Shown: piece by piece, positions 53,801 to 64,000 of the stretch
Layout of the letters: each line of letters begins with the position of its first letter
How positions within the stretch are numbered: position 1 is the stretch's first letter
Source: Diploscapter coronatus
Lineage: Eukaryota; Nematoda; Chromadorea; Rhabditida; Rhabditidae
Reading direction: 5' to 3'
Assembly (NCBI GenBank): GCA_964036155.1
Contig: OZ038423.1
Span: 37,215,249-37,279,248, forward strand
Length of the DNA stretch: 64,000 bases
The notes under the pieces: generated by a model
What the model was told of the DNA's origin: nothing
What the model saw: the letters and a program-made list of their open reading frames with translations, nothing else
The model's database searches: none
Position numbers and translations under genes: made by a program

Positions 53801-56800
53801 TTGTATGTCGAAAAGTCAAATATTTGATCAAAGTTGTAATGTTTTATTCTAGAACTAGATAAAGATAATTCCGTTGGAAATGTTTTTCATCGGATAATTT
53901 AGAAAAAAAAAGTTTTTACAACGATCGAAATGATTTGATTTCAGGTAAATCGGAGTGTGACAAGAGCCCTGATTCTGCATCTCACCCACATTGAGATATT
54001 CCCGAAAGAGGAACTCGATAAGTGCATGGTGAGTGATTTTTCTTAACAAAAAAACATTTCTGGAAAAACAGTATTTAAAAAAATCGTATTTCGAAGAAAA
54101 TGCTGAACGTTTTTTTTTTTTTTTTTAAATTTCGGGTGAAAAATGTCGACCTTCAGAATGACCACGAAATGAATAAATCCCTTGTGGAGAGACAGTCGAA
54201 TGCAGAGAAGGCAGACGAAGAAATGGAATCGCAGCTCCTGCCTGCATTGCAATTCGATGACATCACTCATGCCGTTCCGGTAAATTCATTTTCAAAATTA
54301 GAAATTAGAATCTTCGATGTTTAACCCAAAATAGCATGTGACTGTCAAGAAAATTTGAGAAAGCTAAAATTTTTATTTTTGAAATTCAATAGTTCTCTTG
54401 CAGTCCTGGTCAGGAGACCCATCTGTCTGGTTGGCGGTGTGGCGCCGTCTCGTGTGTCTCTGCCCGGTCGCCTCTCCTCTCGTCGCAGAGACTCTCTCGC
54501 ACACCATTCAGGCACTTCTTACTGTAAGTTAAAAAATAATTCGAGAGAAAATTTCGGCAGAAAAACCCAAGAGATAATGTTTTAGATGCTTGAGCTTCGA
54601 ATTTCTATAGAAGCTATATTCTGAAGTTCTTTTAATCTTCCTTACTGTAAGATAATTTTTCAAAGGGCACAATTGAACATTTCTATGAGAGTCTTAAAGA
54701 TCATGTCTGAAATACTTGAATTTTCGAAATTTTTAATAGAATTTCCTATCGATATTTCTTTCATTCCAATTTGATTGATTAATTTCAGGTGAATCTGGTT
54801 CCCCTCGCCCACTGGCTGTCGGCTCGTCTCCTGACTCTGCCTCCTCCCCTACTGTCTCAGGCAGTGAGCGCCCTCGCATCGGTCTGCCACTCAGCCCGAT
54901 CTACAGAGTCGGCGCGTCTTCTGCACGCACACATTCTCGCTGCGATGGGGCAACTCGTCCAAACGAGAGATGAAAATGTGAGTTTGAAAATATTTCGAGA
55001 AAGATACTTTCAGTTTCACTTTTATCCAAATTTGAAGTCGGAAGTTTCTTTTAAAAATTAAAAAAATACATTGAAGTAAAATTGACATTTTTAGAAACTT
55101 GAAGATTTTTTGTTTGATTTCGAGAAACTATCCATAAATTTCAGGTTCTCGAGCAAATTTGTCTCCTAAACCCCTCCGAACTGAATGTGCTGCGCAAATC
55201 GCTGGTCCCAATCCTGCCCAATCTGCCTCCCTCGATTCACTCGATTCGAATCGCCTACTTCATGGCTGCAGACCCCATCGGTTCGCAGTATCTGCACAAA
55301 TGTCTGACTGCAAACCTGCCTCTGCCACTGTCATTGGCTACCTCCAATGCATTGACGATGCTCCTCATTCAGAAGGCCGACGTCAAGGAAATCAATACTG
55401 TAGGGGGTTTAAAAATCTGAAACCTCCGAAACTCACCAGACTTTTTGACTTCTTGTAGTCCACACCCACTTTTTGAGGAGAGTAGAAAAAGTGGGTGTGG
55501 AATACAGGAGGCCTTTTTCTCTCCCTTACACGCTCTAGTCCTAAATTCTAGTGAATTTTACGAATGGTAGTGGTGGCTTTCTGTTCAATTATACAGGGAC
55601 CTAAAATTCGGATTTTAGCAAATCTCGAATTTGATATCGATTAAAAAAAATTTCAAGAATATCTGAAAATTATTGAGTTAAAATCTTTCAGCTCCTAGCA
55701 GCAATTTTACCCCACCCACATGCTTCCTCTCTCCTGCTCATCTTCCTCACTTCCCTCCTATCTCTCTGCAGATTCGGATGTCAAACAGCGGTTCTTCAAG
55801 GTTTTTTCGTTTCTTTTGGATTTTTGAAAAACGAAACAAATTTCAGCATTTTTGCGCGTCTCTTCAAACGTGAAAGACCCCCGTCTGCAAGTGGAAATTC
55901 AATGGCTGCTGGTGTCTTTGTGTCTCTCTCATCTACACACCCATTTGCCAGTGGTCACTGTGGAGATTTTGAAAGAGCGACAGAAGGTTTTGCAAGGTGA
56001 TTTTTTAAAATCAAAATTTAATAACGTTTTGAAGAGCAATTTCAAAGATGAAGTTGAAGAAAATGAAGTTCAAAATTTGGTTCGAATCTCAAAAATTCCC
56101 AAATTTCGGCAAGCTGAGGAGAGTAGTAATAGTTTCATACGAAATAGGACGGAAGAATCATTTTCTCCCCTACCACATCTACTCGATTTCGAAAGCAACG
56201 ATGCTATCATGCAACAACTTTTCCCAAGTGGATCAAATTATTATTTTCAGGAATGCTCCTGTCAATGGGCGGTCAGTTTCCACTTCCCTCATTCGATGTA
56301 ACCAGATGGAATTCACTCGAAGCTAGCGAATTAGCCAATGAAAAGACGACGTTCATCAGAAAGGGAAATGCGATGATCAGGTTGGAATTTTTTTAGGAAT
56401 TCAAATTTTAACCTTTTTGCAGTGTCCGAAAAGAGGAAGGCTGGGATGTGACAAGCAGAACCGTGGTTGGAAAACATACCTGGACCATGAAGGAGATGAA
56501 TGCAGAGAGGAAGCAGAACAACCATGTCAATGCATGGCTGGAGAAACAGGCTGCGAAGGGGAAACGAGCGGGTTAGTTGACAATTAGAATATTTCACGTA
56601 AAATAGCCGTTTTTTTTTATTTCATGAAAAGGGCATTCATCTATTCTTATGCAGTTTTTCTCATATATAGTTCAAATGTAATTGGGATTCAGAAAGGATA
56701 AATTTCTGACATTAGAACAAGTGAATAACTCAATAAAATTTCATTTTGCAGGCCGCGCGGCAGCAGGCATTCGCGGAACGATGGATGATCCATTCGACGC

Positions 56801-58489
56801 TCTGCCCGAAATGCAGCAGGCGCACAGACAGCGGCAGAGCAACGAGGCCGAGAACGAGTGGATGCGAATTGTCGTTGAGAGCCGACGAATGCCACAGCCG
56901 ATCAATATTGTTCCGAAAGAAAGTCAATTGACTATGAAGAGGTTAGTTAGGAAGAACAGTGTAGTGTTCTAAAAGCTAGATGTTTGCACAAGTTTTCCCG
57001 AGTTAAAATCAACTCTCCAGTTTCTTAGTTTTTTCCTTCCATCAAATTTTTTCTCACGAACTATCCTAGTAGATTCTGCATTTGTTTTTCGAAAAAAAAC
57101 TATCTTGGTACTTTTTAAATCTCGATTTTTCAAATTTAAAATTTTGCAGACCCCTGGAGTGGCGCTCCCTCGCTGCAAATCTCGGCTTCGTTCCAGCTGT
57201 GTGCGCTGTACCTTCCACTTTCAATCGCGATCTAAAACATCTCGATCAGACAAAGACGAGAGAAGTTCACAAGGTAGGCAAATTTTGGCTCACGAGCTCT
57301 GTACTTACACCACCTTCTCTTCTAAGAAGTAGTATGGAGAAAAGAATGAAAAGCGTGGTAGCTACAAGAGGTGAGGGTGTCTAACTATAAGGGGACACGG
57401 AATTTTTGTGGCAAAATTCGGAAATTCAATTTTCAGGTGGCTGTGATTTACGTGGGCGAAGGACAGGAAGACAAGCAGACAATCCTCGCGAATCAGCAGG
57501 GCTCCGCACAATTCGAAGGCTTCGTTGATCAACTTGGATGGCAGGTGGGATTTTTGTGATAATTTTGCAAATTCACGAATTTGAAAAAAAAAAATGCAAC
57601 CTGAAAATCACATGGACCGTATAACAGATTATATAAACGAAATAGCATACTCGAGACATACGCTCTCATTGCCTAACCCTACTATTTATCATATGTCATG
57701 TGGTTTCCCAATAGCCCTGGAAAGTGCGATCCCTTTGCAGGTAAAAATCGGACCCTCCCACCACGGCTATTCCGGAGGTCTGCCTGTGAACACTTCTGCG
57801 CCATATTATGCGACTGCAAACACGGAGATGGTCTTCCACGTGAGCACGAGACTCGGAGGCGATACGACCCACAAATGGAAACATATCGGCAATGACGAGG
57901 TAAAAATGAAAAAAAGATTTTTTTTTTAATTTCATAAATTTTACAATTAATTTTTAATTGAATGATAAATTTCAGGTGCACGTTGTTTGGTGCGAGGGAG
58001 GCAAACAGTACAGACGAGAGACGATGGCCACGAAATTCTGCGATGTGCTGATCGTTCTGGAACGTACCGATTCACAGGTATGTTAATTGGAAAAAAAACG
58101 TGTTTGAAATAAGGAGAAAATTCCAGATGTATCGAGTGAAAATTGACACGGTCAGCTCACTAGAATTTGGGCCTCTCTTCGATGGGGCACTGGTGGGAGA
58201 AGCAGAATTGGCAGAGGCTGTTAGACTGACTGCAGTGAGTTTTGACTTCAGCATTATCAAATAGCGCTTCATACAGAAAATTCAGTGATAAAAAAATCTG
58301 TGTTCATTTTTCTGAAGTCAATGTTTTGATTTGCAGTTGAATGCCTCGCGAGCCTACCGCCTGTCAAGTGACGAATCGATGCGTCCGCTACAACACCGCG
58401 AGGCAGTGTTCTGGAAGGAGACCATCAGTCAGGCACAGGCTGTTCCCCTCTCCTCTGCAATCCACTCTCTCTTCATACCCTGCATGTAA
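50865..58489 (+). CDS. RALGAPA: Ral GTPase-activating protein alpha catalytic subunit (RALGAPA, HGAP family)
   Basis: Twenty-six exons from 50865-50993 to 58337-58489 join in frame to 1,271 residues, shorter than the ~2,000-residue vertebrate protein. With a beta subunit it stimulates GTP hydrolysis by Ral, restraining exocyst and TOR signalling. The N-terminus matches RALGAPA: SRVKHLKLLLDGLS, HSFETFHLVDELLLCTELDS and QQHAIESLLKKALYPKNVLA. A long helical middle follows with no motif (53-55 kb exons; leucine/proline-rich). The C-terminal RapGAP domain is clear: RDLKHLDQTKTREVHKVAVI, YVGEGQEDKQTILANQQGSA, FVDQLGWQVKIGPSHHGYSG and KWKHIGNDEVHVVWCEGGKQ, the last carrying the catalytic Asn (GNDEVHVVW). 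SLEFGPLFDGALVGEAELAE follows. The ATG is four bases after TTTTGCAG, 276 nt past the LST8 stop, so operonic trans-splicing is likely. The shortening lies in the middle region. Confidence 0.93.
55459..55501. repeat. Perfect 16-bp hairpin in a RalGAP intron
   Basis: Arms TCCACACCCACTTTTT (55459-55474) and its exact inverse (55486-55501) surround an 11-nt loop. The pairing extends imperfectly outwards (CTTCTTGTAG with TACAGGAGG). Intron 55400-55691. Confidence 0.85.
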
Positions 58490-59349
58490 TCAATCTCCAC
58501 TCCTTTGCATAATTATTCTAACTTCCTGTATAATATTTTACATGTTATTTCTCTGATGAAAACTAATTTTTCTTCTTACAAATTATGTCCTCCTGTATTT
58601 ACAAACGGATGACAGGCACAGACGGCTGTAACTACAGGCGGTTCTTTTTTCTTTTCCCTACTCAAAACTACCCTAATATCCGCCTGTAAATACAGCCGTC
58701 TTTGTCTCTCGTTCGTTTGTAAATATAGGGGGTCCTTATTTTCCTCGATCAGCTGTCATTTTGAGTGTCTTTTCTTTATTTATCCATGCCCTATTCTCGA
58801 AATTATCGCTCATTTTTGATTAATTCCTTCTGGAAATGGGATTTTTGAATTGCAGCTTTTCAAAACGGATCACTTGTGTAGAAGTGGAATGATTTCATTC
58901 GTTTTCTTTCCTGATTTTCCGCACTATTTTTTCGATTAATGTCATTACATTTTTCTCTGCACAAGCGATCTTCGAATTTCATAATCTTCCTCAATTTTGC
59001 TATTTTTTGAAAATTTTATTTTCGTGATATTCAAATTATCTGTGGCCTTGGTGTAGGATGCTTCCGTTTTCTGTGATTTCCATATCCGATTTTTGTGATT
59101 ATCCTCCCGCCTTCCTTATGAAATTCTCGAATTTTCTGGATGAATTGCATGATTTTCTCTTTTCAAGGTTCAGACAATTAAAGAATCTCCTCCAGAAATT
59201 CCTGTTCATTGTTCAAGAACTATAAAGCTTTATTATTTATTTTTCTTGGAGCTGATCATTTTCACTGAAAATCGGTTGAATTCCGATTGATACCTGAGTT
59301 TTTTTTTTACAGTTAGTGATTTTTGAAGAACCGATTTATTGATCTGCAG
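58490..59349. other. Intergenic region with a family 2 foldback
   Basis: 3' UTR of the RalGAP gene and promoter of the LENG1 gene. Contains the foldback at 58592-58730. The rest is AT-rich and featureless to my eye. Confidence 0.5.
58592..58730. repeat. Foldback element, family 2, best copy
   Basis: About 50-bp inverted arms: CCTGTATTTACAAACGGATG at the left with CGTTTGTAAATATAG at the right, and ACGGCTGTAACTACAGGCGG pairing with CCGCCTGTAAATACAGCCGT. Related copies lie at 46156-46298 and 11604-11693. Confidence 0.8.
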
Positions 59350-61093
59350 ATGAACATCCTTCCGAAGAAGCGATGGCACGTCCGCACGAAGGAGAACGTG
59401 GCCCGGGTGCGGAAGGACGAGAAAAAGGCTGCAGAGGAGGAGGAACGACGATTGGAACGGCAAATCACGTGAGTGAGAAAATTCGGGTTTTGAACATTTC
59501 AAAATCTAGAATTTGTGGTTCTCAAAACCCCTCTGCCAATAGCAGACCTAGGGGGTACGATCGTCAGGAACCCCTTACGACCTGTCCCTCCAATAGCTTA
59601 TTTTCGTCTGACGAAAGTGCTCCTTAGATCTGGTCAATGCTGAATAAATAGCCCTGAATCCCGAAACTATCAGGAACATTCCGAATTCAGGCTCTGAATT
59701 TTCAAAATTGCTTAAGTTCTCGTCATAGGGATGGAAAATTGACAGCAAATGAAACGAATGAATTGGTTGTAGAGCAGAAAACGAGCGCCGGATGAACGCA
59801 CTGAGAAGGGGCGCAGAGGACAGGGAACGCAATCTGCTGGGCGATCTGATGGAGGGACGACTCGAGGGCGCATCTGCAGTCGATTCGAGGACAGGGCATG
59901 TCAATTTATTCCAGGTTAGCTGTTTTTTTACAAAAAAAAAAGATATCGTTAAAATATTTCAATTTTAAATTGAAATCGACTTTTAGCATGTCTGCATGGT
60001 AGGCATAAAGTTAATTACCGTATTCAAGGCGCATCAAAAGATTTCCAGTGCGCTTATGAGTACGGGCGCTGAAAAATAAACAAATAAAAAAAAATTACAG
60101 GACCTCGAGCAAGAAGAACTGAAAAACGTGGGCAAAGTCAATGTCGAGCACGAGGCCGAGAAGAAGAAAGAGCAACAGGAGTGGGAATCCAAAATGGGCA
60201 TACAGAAAATGCTCGCAGAGGGCTCGAATGAACTCACCAAGAAGAAGGAGTGGTACGAGATACTGCCTCTGAGAAGATCAGGAAAAACAAAGGTGAGTTA
60301 GTTGAAAAAGTGAATTCAATATTTTTACAATGCAAATGGATATTTCAAAAAAACTTTCAAAGAAAGAAAGAAATTAAGGACTCGACAACTGAAGACAAAC
60401 GAACTGATGAGGAAGACAAGAAGCCAAACAGAAAACGAACAAACTCATCAAGCAGCTCATCGTCAAGTGGTTAGTTTGATTAGAAACAAACTTCTCCAAT
60501 ATCGACAAGCAGAGGAAATTATGCATTTTTCAATAGAGGGAAGTCCGTGTTTTTATTATTTTCTCAATAAGACATTTTTCTGCTGCTTGTATTGTGGACT
60601 TAGTCTTGAAAAATTAAATTCAAAATACGACTCGATTATTTCAGACGACAGGAAGAAACACAAGAAGAAGCACAAAAAAGAAAAGAAGAAGCGGAAGAAG
60701 GAGAAACGACGACGCGATAGCTCGAGTGAAGACGAAGACAAACTGCAGCAGGAGAAGAAGAGGAAACTCGAACAGATGAGACGGGAGAGGATCGAGAGGG
60801 AAAAGGCTGAGGTGAGTTGGAAAAATGCAAAAATGGTAATCAAAAAACATTCACAAATATTTTTAACTCGACTTCACGCTAAAGTAGAAATAAAGAATCT
60901 TCAACTCTATTCTTTTTAAAGAAATGAAGTTTGTAGAAAAAAAGAGGTTCTTCAGAACGAACAAATAAAAAATATTGATGATTGCTTTCAGGCTCATCGA
61001 ACCCGACTGCTGCTGAATCCAGAACTGGCCCGAGCCGAGCAACCCAAACAGCCCAAGTACAACTCGATGTTCAATCCGCATCTCGCAAAGTAG
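59350..61093 (+). CDS. LENG1: LENG1 homologue (Cir_N domain, spliceosome-associated)
   Basis: Six exons (59350-59468, 59773-59914, 60101-60292, 60367-60469, 60645-60811, 60992-61093) join to 274 residues, matching the human protein's ~264. The N-terminus [20 protein letters not shown] is the Cir_N/LENG1 signature, followed by a charged coiled-coil ([29 protein letters not shown]). [14 protein letters not shown] and KKEWYEILP correspond to the VDLF and WYQLPP segments of LENG1. A Lys/Ser-rich tract ([32 protein letters not shown]) is typical of nuclear splicing factors. The C-terminus [12 protein letters not shown] matches the RYNSQFNPQLAR end of LENG1. LENG1 is found in spliceosomal fractions; its role is not well defined. 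The ATG follows TCTGCAG directly, which fits trans-splicing. Confidence 0.9.
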
Positions 61094-61574
61094 GCATTCT
61101 ATTCATCCAAAACTAGCAGGGTTCTAGCGACTAGGCCCGTATTTTGCGTGGCCAATCTGAGAGTATTTGAAAAGTAGTATCACGGGACAGACTGGATCGA
61201 GCGGAAATTTAATATAAAAGTCACGGGCCGAATATTTTCTGCGCATTTGGAACCCTGAAAATTAGACATCACAGCGAATGAAAATTTCTTATAGAAAAAA
61301 ATCGATATTGTTTATAAAAGAAATTGATCATTTCAGGTAACATTCGCCACTTTGAAGAGCAGCAACAACTTCACCATAACGGGTCAGAGACGGGCGGGAA
61401 AGGAAGACGATATTTTCTCTAGAACTTCCTGGATAAGCCAAAAAAGCCATGTAACTTTCAATTGTTGAAATTGCGCTTGAAAATACGATACCGGGAAAAA
61501 ACTTCCTGAATTTTCAAGCGCTCTTCCAAAATGTTGATTTTCTCGTGTAAAATAAGGGTTTGTACACAATGCTG

Positions 61575-61580
61575 AATAAA
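61575..61580 (+). terminator. Possible poly(A) signal of the LENG1 gene
   Basis: AATAAA about 480 nt after the LENG1 stop codon, in an AT-rich region. If correct, the 3' UTR is long or contains an intron (donor GCAAA|GTAGGC at 61090, acceptor TTTCAG before 61337). Confidence 0.35.
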
Positions 61581-61606
61581 GTTTTTTTTTAATTATGAAA
61601 AAATAG

Positions 61607-62122
61607 AAAATTTTGACGAAAAACGCAAATAAGGAAGAAGACTGCTTTAAAAGCGACGACACCAAAGGTTAGTATATCAACTAGCTTTGGCTTAGCCGAA
61701 GTTCGCAATTCATAATCAGAGATGTTATTCGCAGTTAACAAATTTTAGATAATGTTAGAAAATAAATTCGATCAACAATTTTGATAATTGTATATTATAC
61801 TGCATATGGAAAGCCTTATTTGATGTTCTTTTTCCTTGCACTGTTGAGTACCAATTTTATCATATTGTCTTGGCATTTTGCCAGGAACAGCTGCTAAAAT
61901 ATGCAGTAACCACAAATACATATCGATCGTGTTCAATTTCTTTGAAATGTTTAAAAATAGCACTTTTGATTTGCATTTCGTTCACGCATTATCACTTATC
62001 TGCGTTATCCGCATTTAGATTTAGATAGCCACGAAGAGGGCGAATGCGCATATGCACTTCGAACGAAGAGGGAAATTAGGGAACTAATAATGGAAGCAGA
62101 AGAAGCAGATGCAGACGAATGA
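61607..62122 (+). CDS. Possible small two-exon coding fragment, acidic C-terminus
   Basis: A frame at 61607-61667 (KNANKEEDCFKSDDTK) ends at an AAAG|GTTAGT donor in phase 1. After a TTTAG acceptor at 62018 the frame continues as DLDSHEEGECAYALRTKREI and RELIMEAEEADADE to a TGA at 62122. Codon use looks coding and the phases agree, but no start exon was found and the family is not recognised. It may be the 3' end of a small gene or chance. Confidence 0.3.
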
Positions 62123-63332
62123 TTATCTTTGGACTTCGACATTCTAGTTCATGACTAAGATTCTACAATGCGACTATCTTTTTCTTCCCCAAAATGAAAA
62201 TGTTGCAGATCATTTCGTTTTTTTCAGATGGTTCCTTGTGCCGTTTTCAATGATTTTACTTTTATTTATCGTACATCTACTCTTTAGTAATTTCCATGAG
62301 TGTTTCCGACGCTATAACTTCAAGGGGAGTAAGAAAAAGTACGACGATCTATATATGGTTGGATGCAGAATTTTCCGGAGGTGTGCAACGTAAAAAAAAC
62401 CCCAATCGATTCTTGGACCAAGAAATGGATCTTTTACACAAAAAAATTATTTATTTACTTAACGAAGGTATGAAAAAGAGAAGGAAGGGAAGGAGAAAGA
62501 GTGGGTGGATGGAGTGGTGGTTCGTCTACAGATCATGGCGGGTGTTCACGACTGAATTTAGCTATGATAATGCAATCATAGCTCAAAAGTCTTTTTGGAA
62601 AGATTATCCACTGAAACGTTTAATGATAAAATCCATCTTTTTGATGGGTAAATGACAAAAAAACTGGTGGAAAAGGATAATCAAGCACAGGAAATCTGAA
62701 TCTGAAGTTTATTTTCACTTTTGGACTACACAATTGTAGGTATTTACAATATGAACAGAGCACGCTTGCTATTTTTACAGAATTTGATTGGCAAATGACT
62801 GATTGATAAAGTGTGGTAAAGTAGGATAACCGAGTACGGAGCGAACTCGATTTACGTGATATCAGCTGCATATGCCACTTTAGCTCTTCCATTCTCGTTC
62901 CTAAAGCTAAATCTTCAATAAAAATCGAATCGATGCGAAAAAGCCAGGTATCAGCCAAGGACTAATGTGGGCGGCGTCAACGTCCTTGGGTATGTATTTA
63001 ATCCTAGAGTGCGAATTCGTTCATTATTTTTCTTATCTTTCCATCAATCGTATTTATTTTGAATAACCAAAGCTGGGACGTAGGTTACTATCAAATAGTG
63101 ATGGGCGCAACTTCGTCTTCGAAGATTTTGAAATCCAAGACTTCGAACATGTCTTCTTTATAAAATTTTTTTTTTTTAATTTGTGCCTTCTCACATATCT
63201 GCTATCAGAAATTTCCTTTTCATGGATCTTGATATCTCCATAGGAAAACTATAAGAAATTTATCTCGAAACTACAAATTGTCAAAGATTCGAAGAATAAA
63301 TCATCGACTTTTAGGTCACAATATTGTCAACA
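62123..63332. other. Region without a recognised gene
   Basis: AT-rich spacer before the mucin-like gene. Short open stretches exist on both strands but have no codon bias, splice support or motif. A run of T at about 63167-63177 was noted. The TTTTAG at 63310-63314 could be a trans-splice site for the next gene. Confidence 0.4.
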
Positions 63333-63868
63333 ATGATGAACTTCGTAATTCTTCTGGTTCTTTTCAAATGGTCAAATGCTTGTCTGACAACACCGGACAT
63401 GGACCTGCCTCCTGTTCAGCCCACCACTTACACAGGTAAATTATCACTGCGTATTAAATGAATTTGCTACTTTTGAAAAGATCAGCTAAATACGGCTTTT
63501 CCAAATTTTGTCTCTTCGCAATGAATGTGAAATGACCTTATAATTCAATCTGGTCTAGGTTTTTGGCAAGTCGGCCATCACATTGTTCTGTAAAATCTCA
63601 TAATCGTCGGTTCAGGCCACCGACATTAAAGCCTAAAGTAAAGTATGAAATTAAGCAAGCTCAACAACAATAGATATAGATACGACTGTGTCCACTCCTT
63701 CGATGACAACGACTTGCATGACACCTGGTTGTACTTCGTCCACAACAACAACTACGACCACATCCAGTTCATCCACAACGAGCACATCCACTACAACAAC
63801 AACAACATCAACTACTACTACTACAACCGATCCCTGTTTCGCAAATTCAGCTCCATTAGCTGAATGTG
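63333..63868 (+). CDS. Secreted Thr/Ser-rich mucin-like protein (5' part only)
   Basis: Two exons (63333-63435, 63674-63868) join in frame and the last ends at a GTG|GTAAGT donor, so the gene continues beyond the window. The start MMNFVILLVLFKWSNA is a signal peptide, with probable cleavage before CLTTPD. Exon 2 is almost pure Thr/Ser between Cys-containing patches (CMTPGCTSS, DPCFANSAPLAEC), the pattern of O-glycosylated linkers in nematode mucins and cuticle or gut surface proteins. Regular Cys suggest a small disulfide domain, such as a ShK- or chitin-binding-type module, further on; that part is outside the window and not seen. Confidence 0.7.
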
Positions 63869-64000
63869 GTAAGTCTTAACTATTCTTCAAACCAACCATT
63901 TTGTTATCACTTCAAGAGGAAATCTATTGCGCGAGTCCATAAATTTCATGAGTCTTTTTCGGAGGAATCATTGTTTTCTGGAAAAAAAAAACTATTGCAT

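Noticed and set aside
60250..60300. A one-base frameshift in LENG1 (frame [11 protein letters not shown] looked homologous)
   Set aside because: The existing frame (KKEWYEILP...GKTK) joins in phase to the next exon at 60367 and the rest of the family, so no shift is required.
62620..62958. A 112-codon minus-strand frame
   Set aside because: No signal peptide, motif, splice partner or codon bias was seen. It is in AT-rich intergenic DNA.

Overview
This is a stretch of a nematode (probably rhabditid) nuclear chromosome, not a bacterial or viral sequence. The genes are split by many short introns, most 45-600 nt, with GT...TTTTCAG borders. Several start codons lie a few bases after a TTTCAG-type acceptor, as expected for spliced-leader trans-splicing. 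Intergenic distances are short, and introns and spacers are full of small inverted-repeat elements. The encoded proteins are conserved animal housekeeping proteins plus lineage-specific ones. I could not identify the species; all splice models were read by eye from reading frame, splice consensus and remembered family sequences.

Layout from left to right. 47-2592 (+): GOLPH3, an oncogenic Golgi PI4P-binding protein. 4753-6668 (+): an unrecognised gene. 10492-17813 (+): a P-type ATPase related to the Na+/K+-ATPase alpha subunit in which several catalytic and ion-site residues are replaced (a CATP-type pseudo-pump); one intron carries a tRNA-derived SINE. 21123-18878 (-): an unrecognised membrane protein with a very basic N-terminus. 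25632-22606 (-): an unrecognised secreted protein of about 458 residues. 28358-27112 and 36382-35124 (both -): two paralogous F-box/Kelch genes, with a third truncated copy at 21.4-22.0 kb. Between the paralogs, 29616-33652 (+): another F-box-like protein.

40649-37258 (-): mitochondrial ATP synthase alpha subunit, divergent from 41066-44958 (+), a microspherule protein 1 (MCRS1) homologue with an FHA domain. Then a tight run of same-strand genes: a HINT1-type histidine-triad protein with a presequence (45572-46892), a second HINT (47327-47903), the TOR-complex subunit LST8 (48200-50588) and the RalGAP alpha catalytic subunit (50865-58489). Spacing of 276-434 nt suggests an operon, and the last two genes are both tied to TOR signalling. 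59350-61093 (+): a LENG1 homologue (spliceosome-associated Cir_N protein). The window ends in the first two exons of a Thr/Ser-rich secreted mucin-like protein (63333 onward).

The most notable points are the catalytically eroded P-type ATPase, the SINE with a 20-bp target duplication, the orphan secreted gene whose stop codon lies inside a terminal inverted repeat, a GC-AG intron in the ATP synthase gene packed with two foldback elements, a conserved spliced upstream ORF shared by the F-box/Kelch paralogs, and at least three families of small foldback elements.
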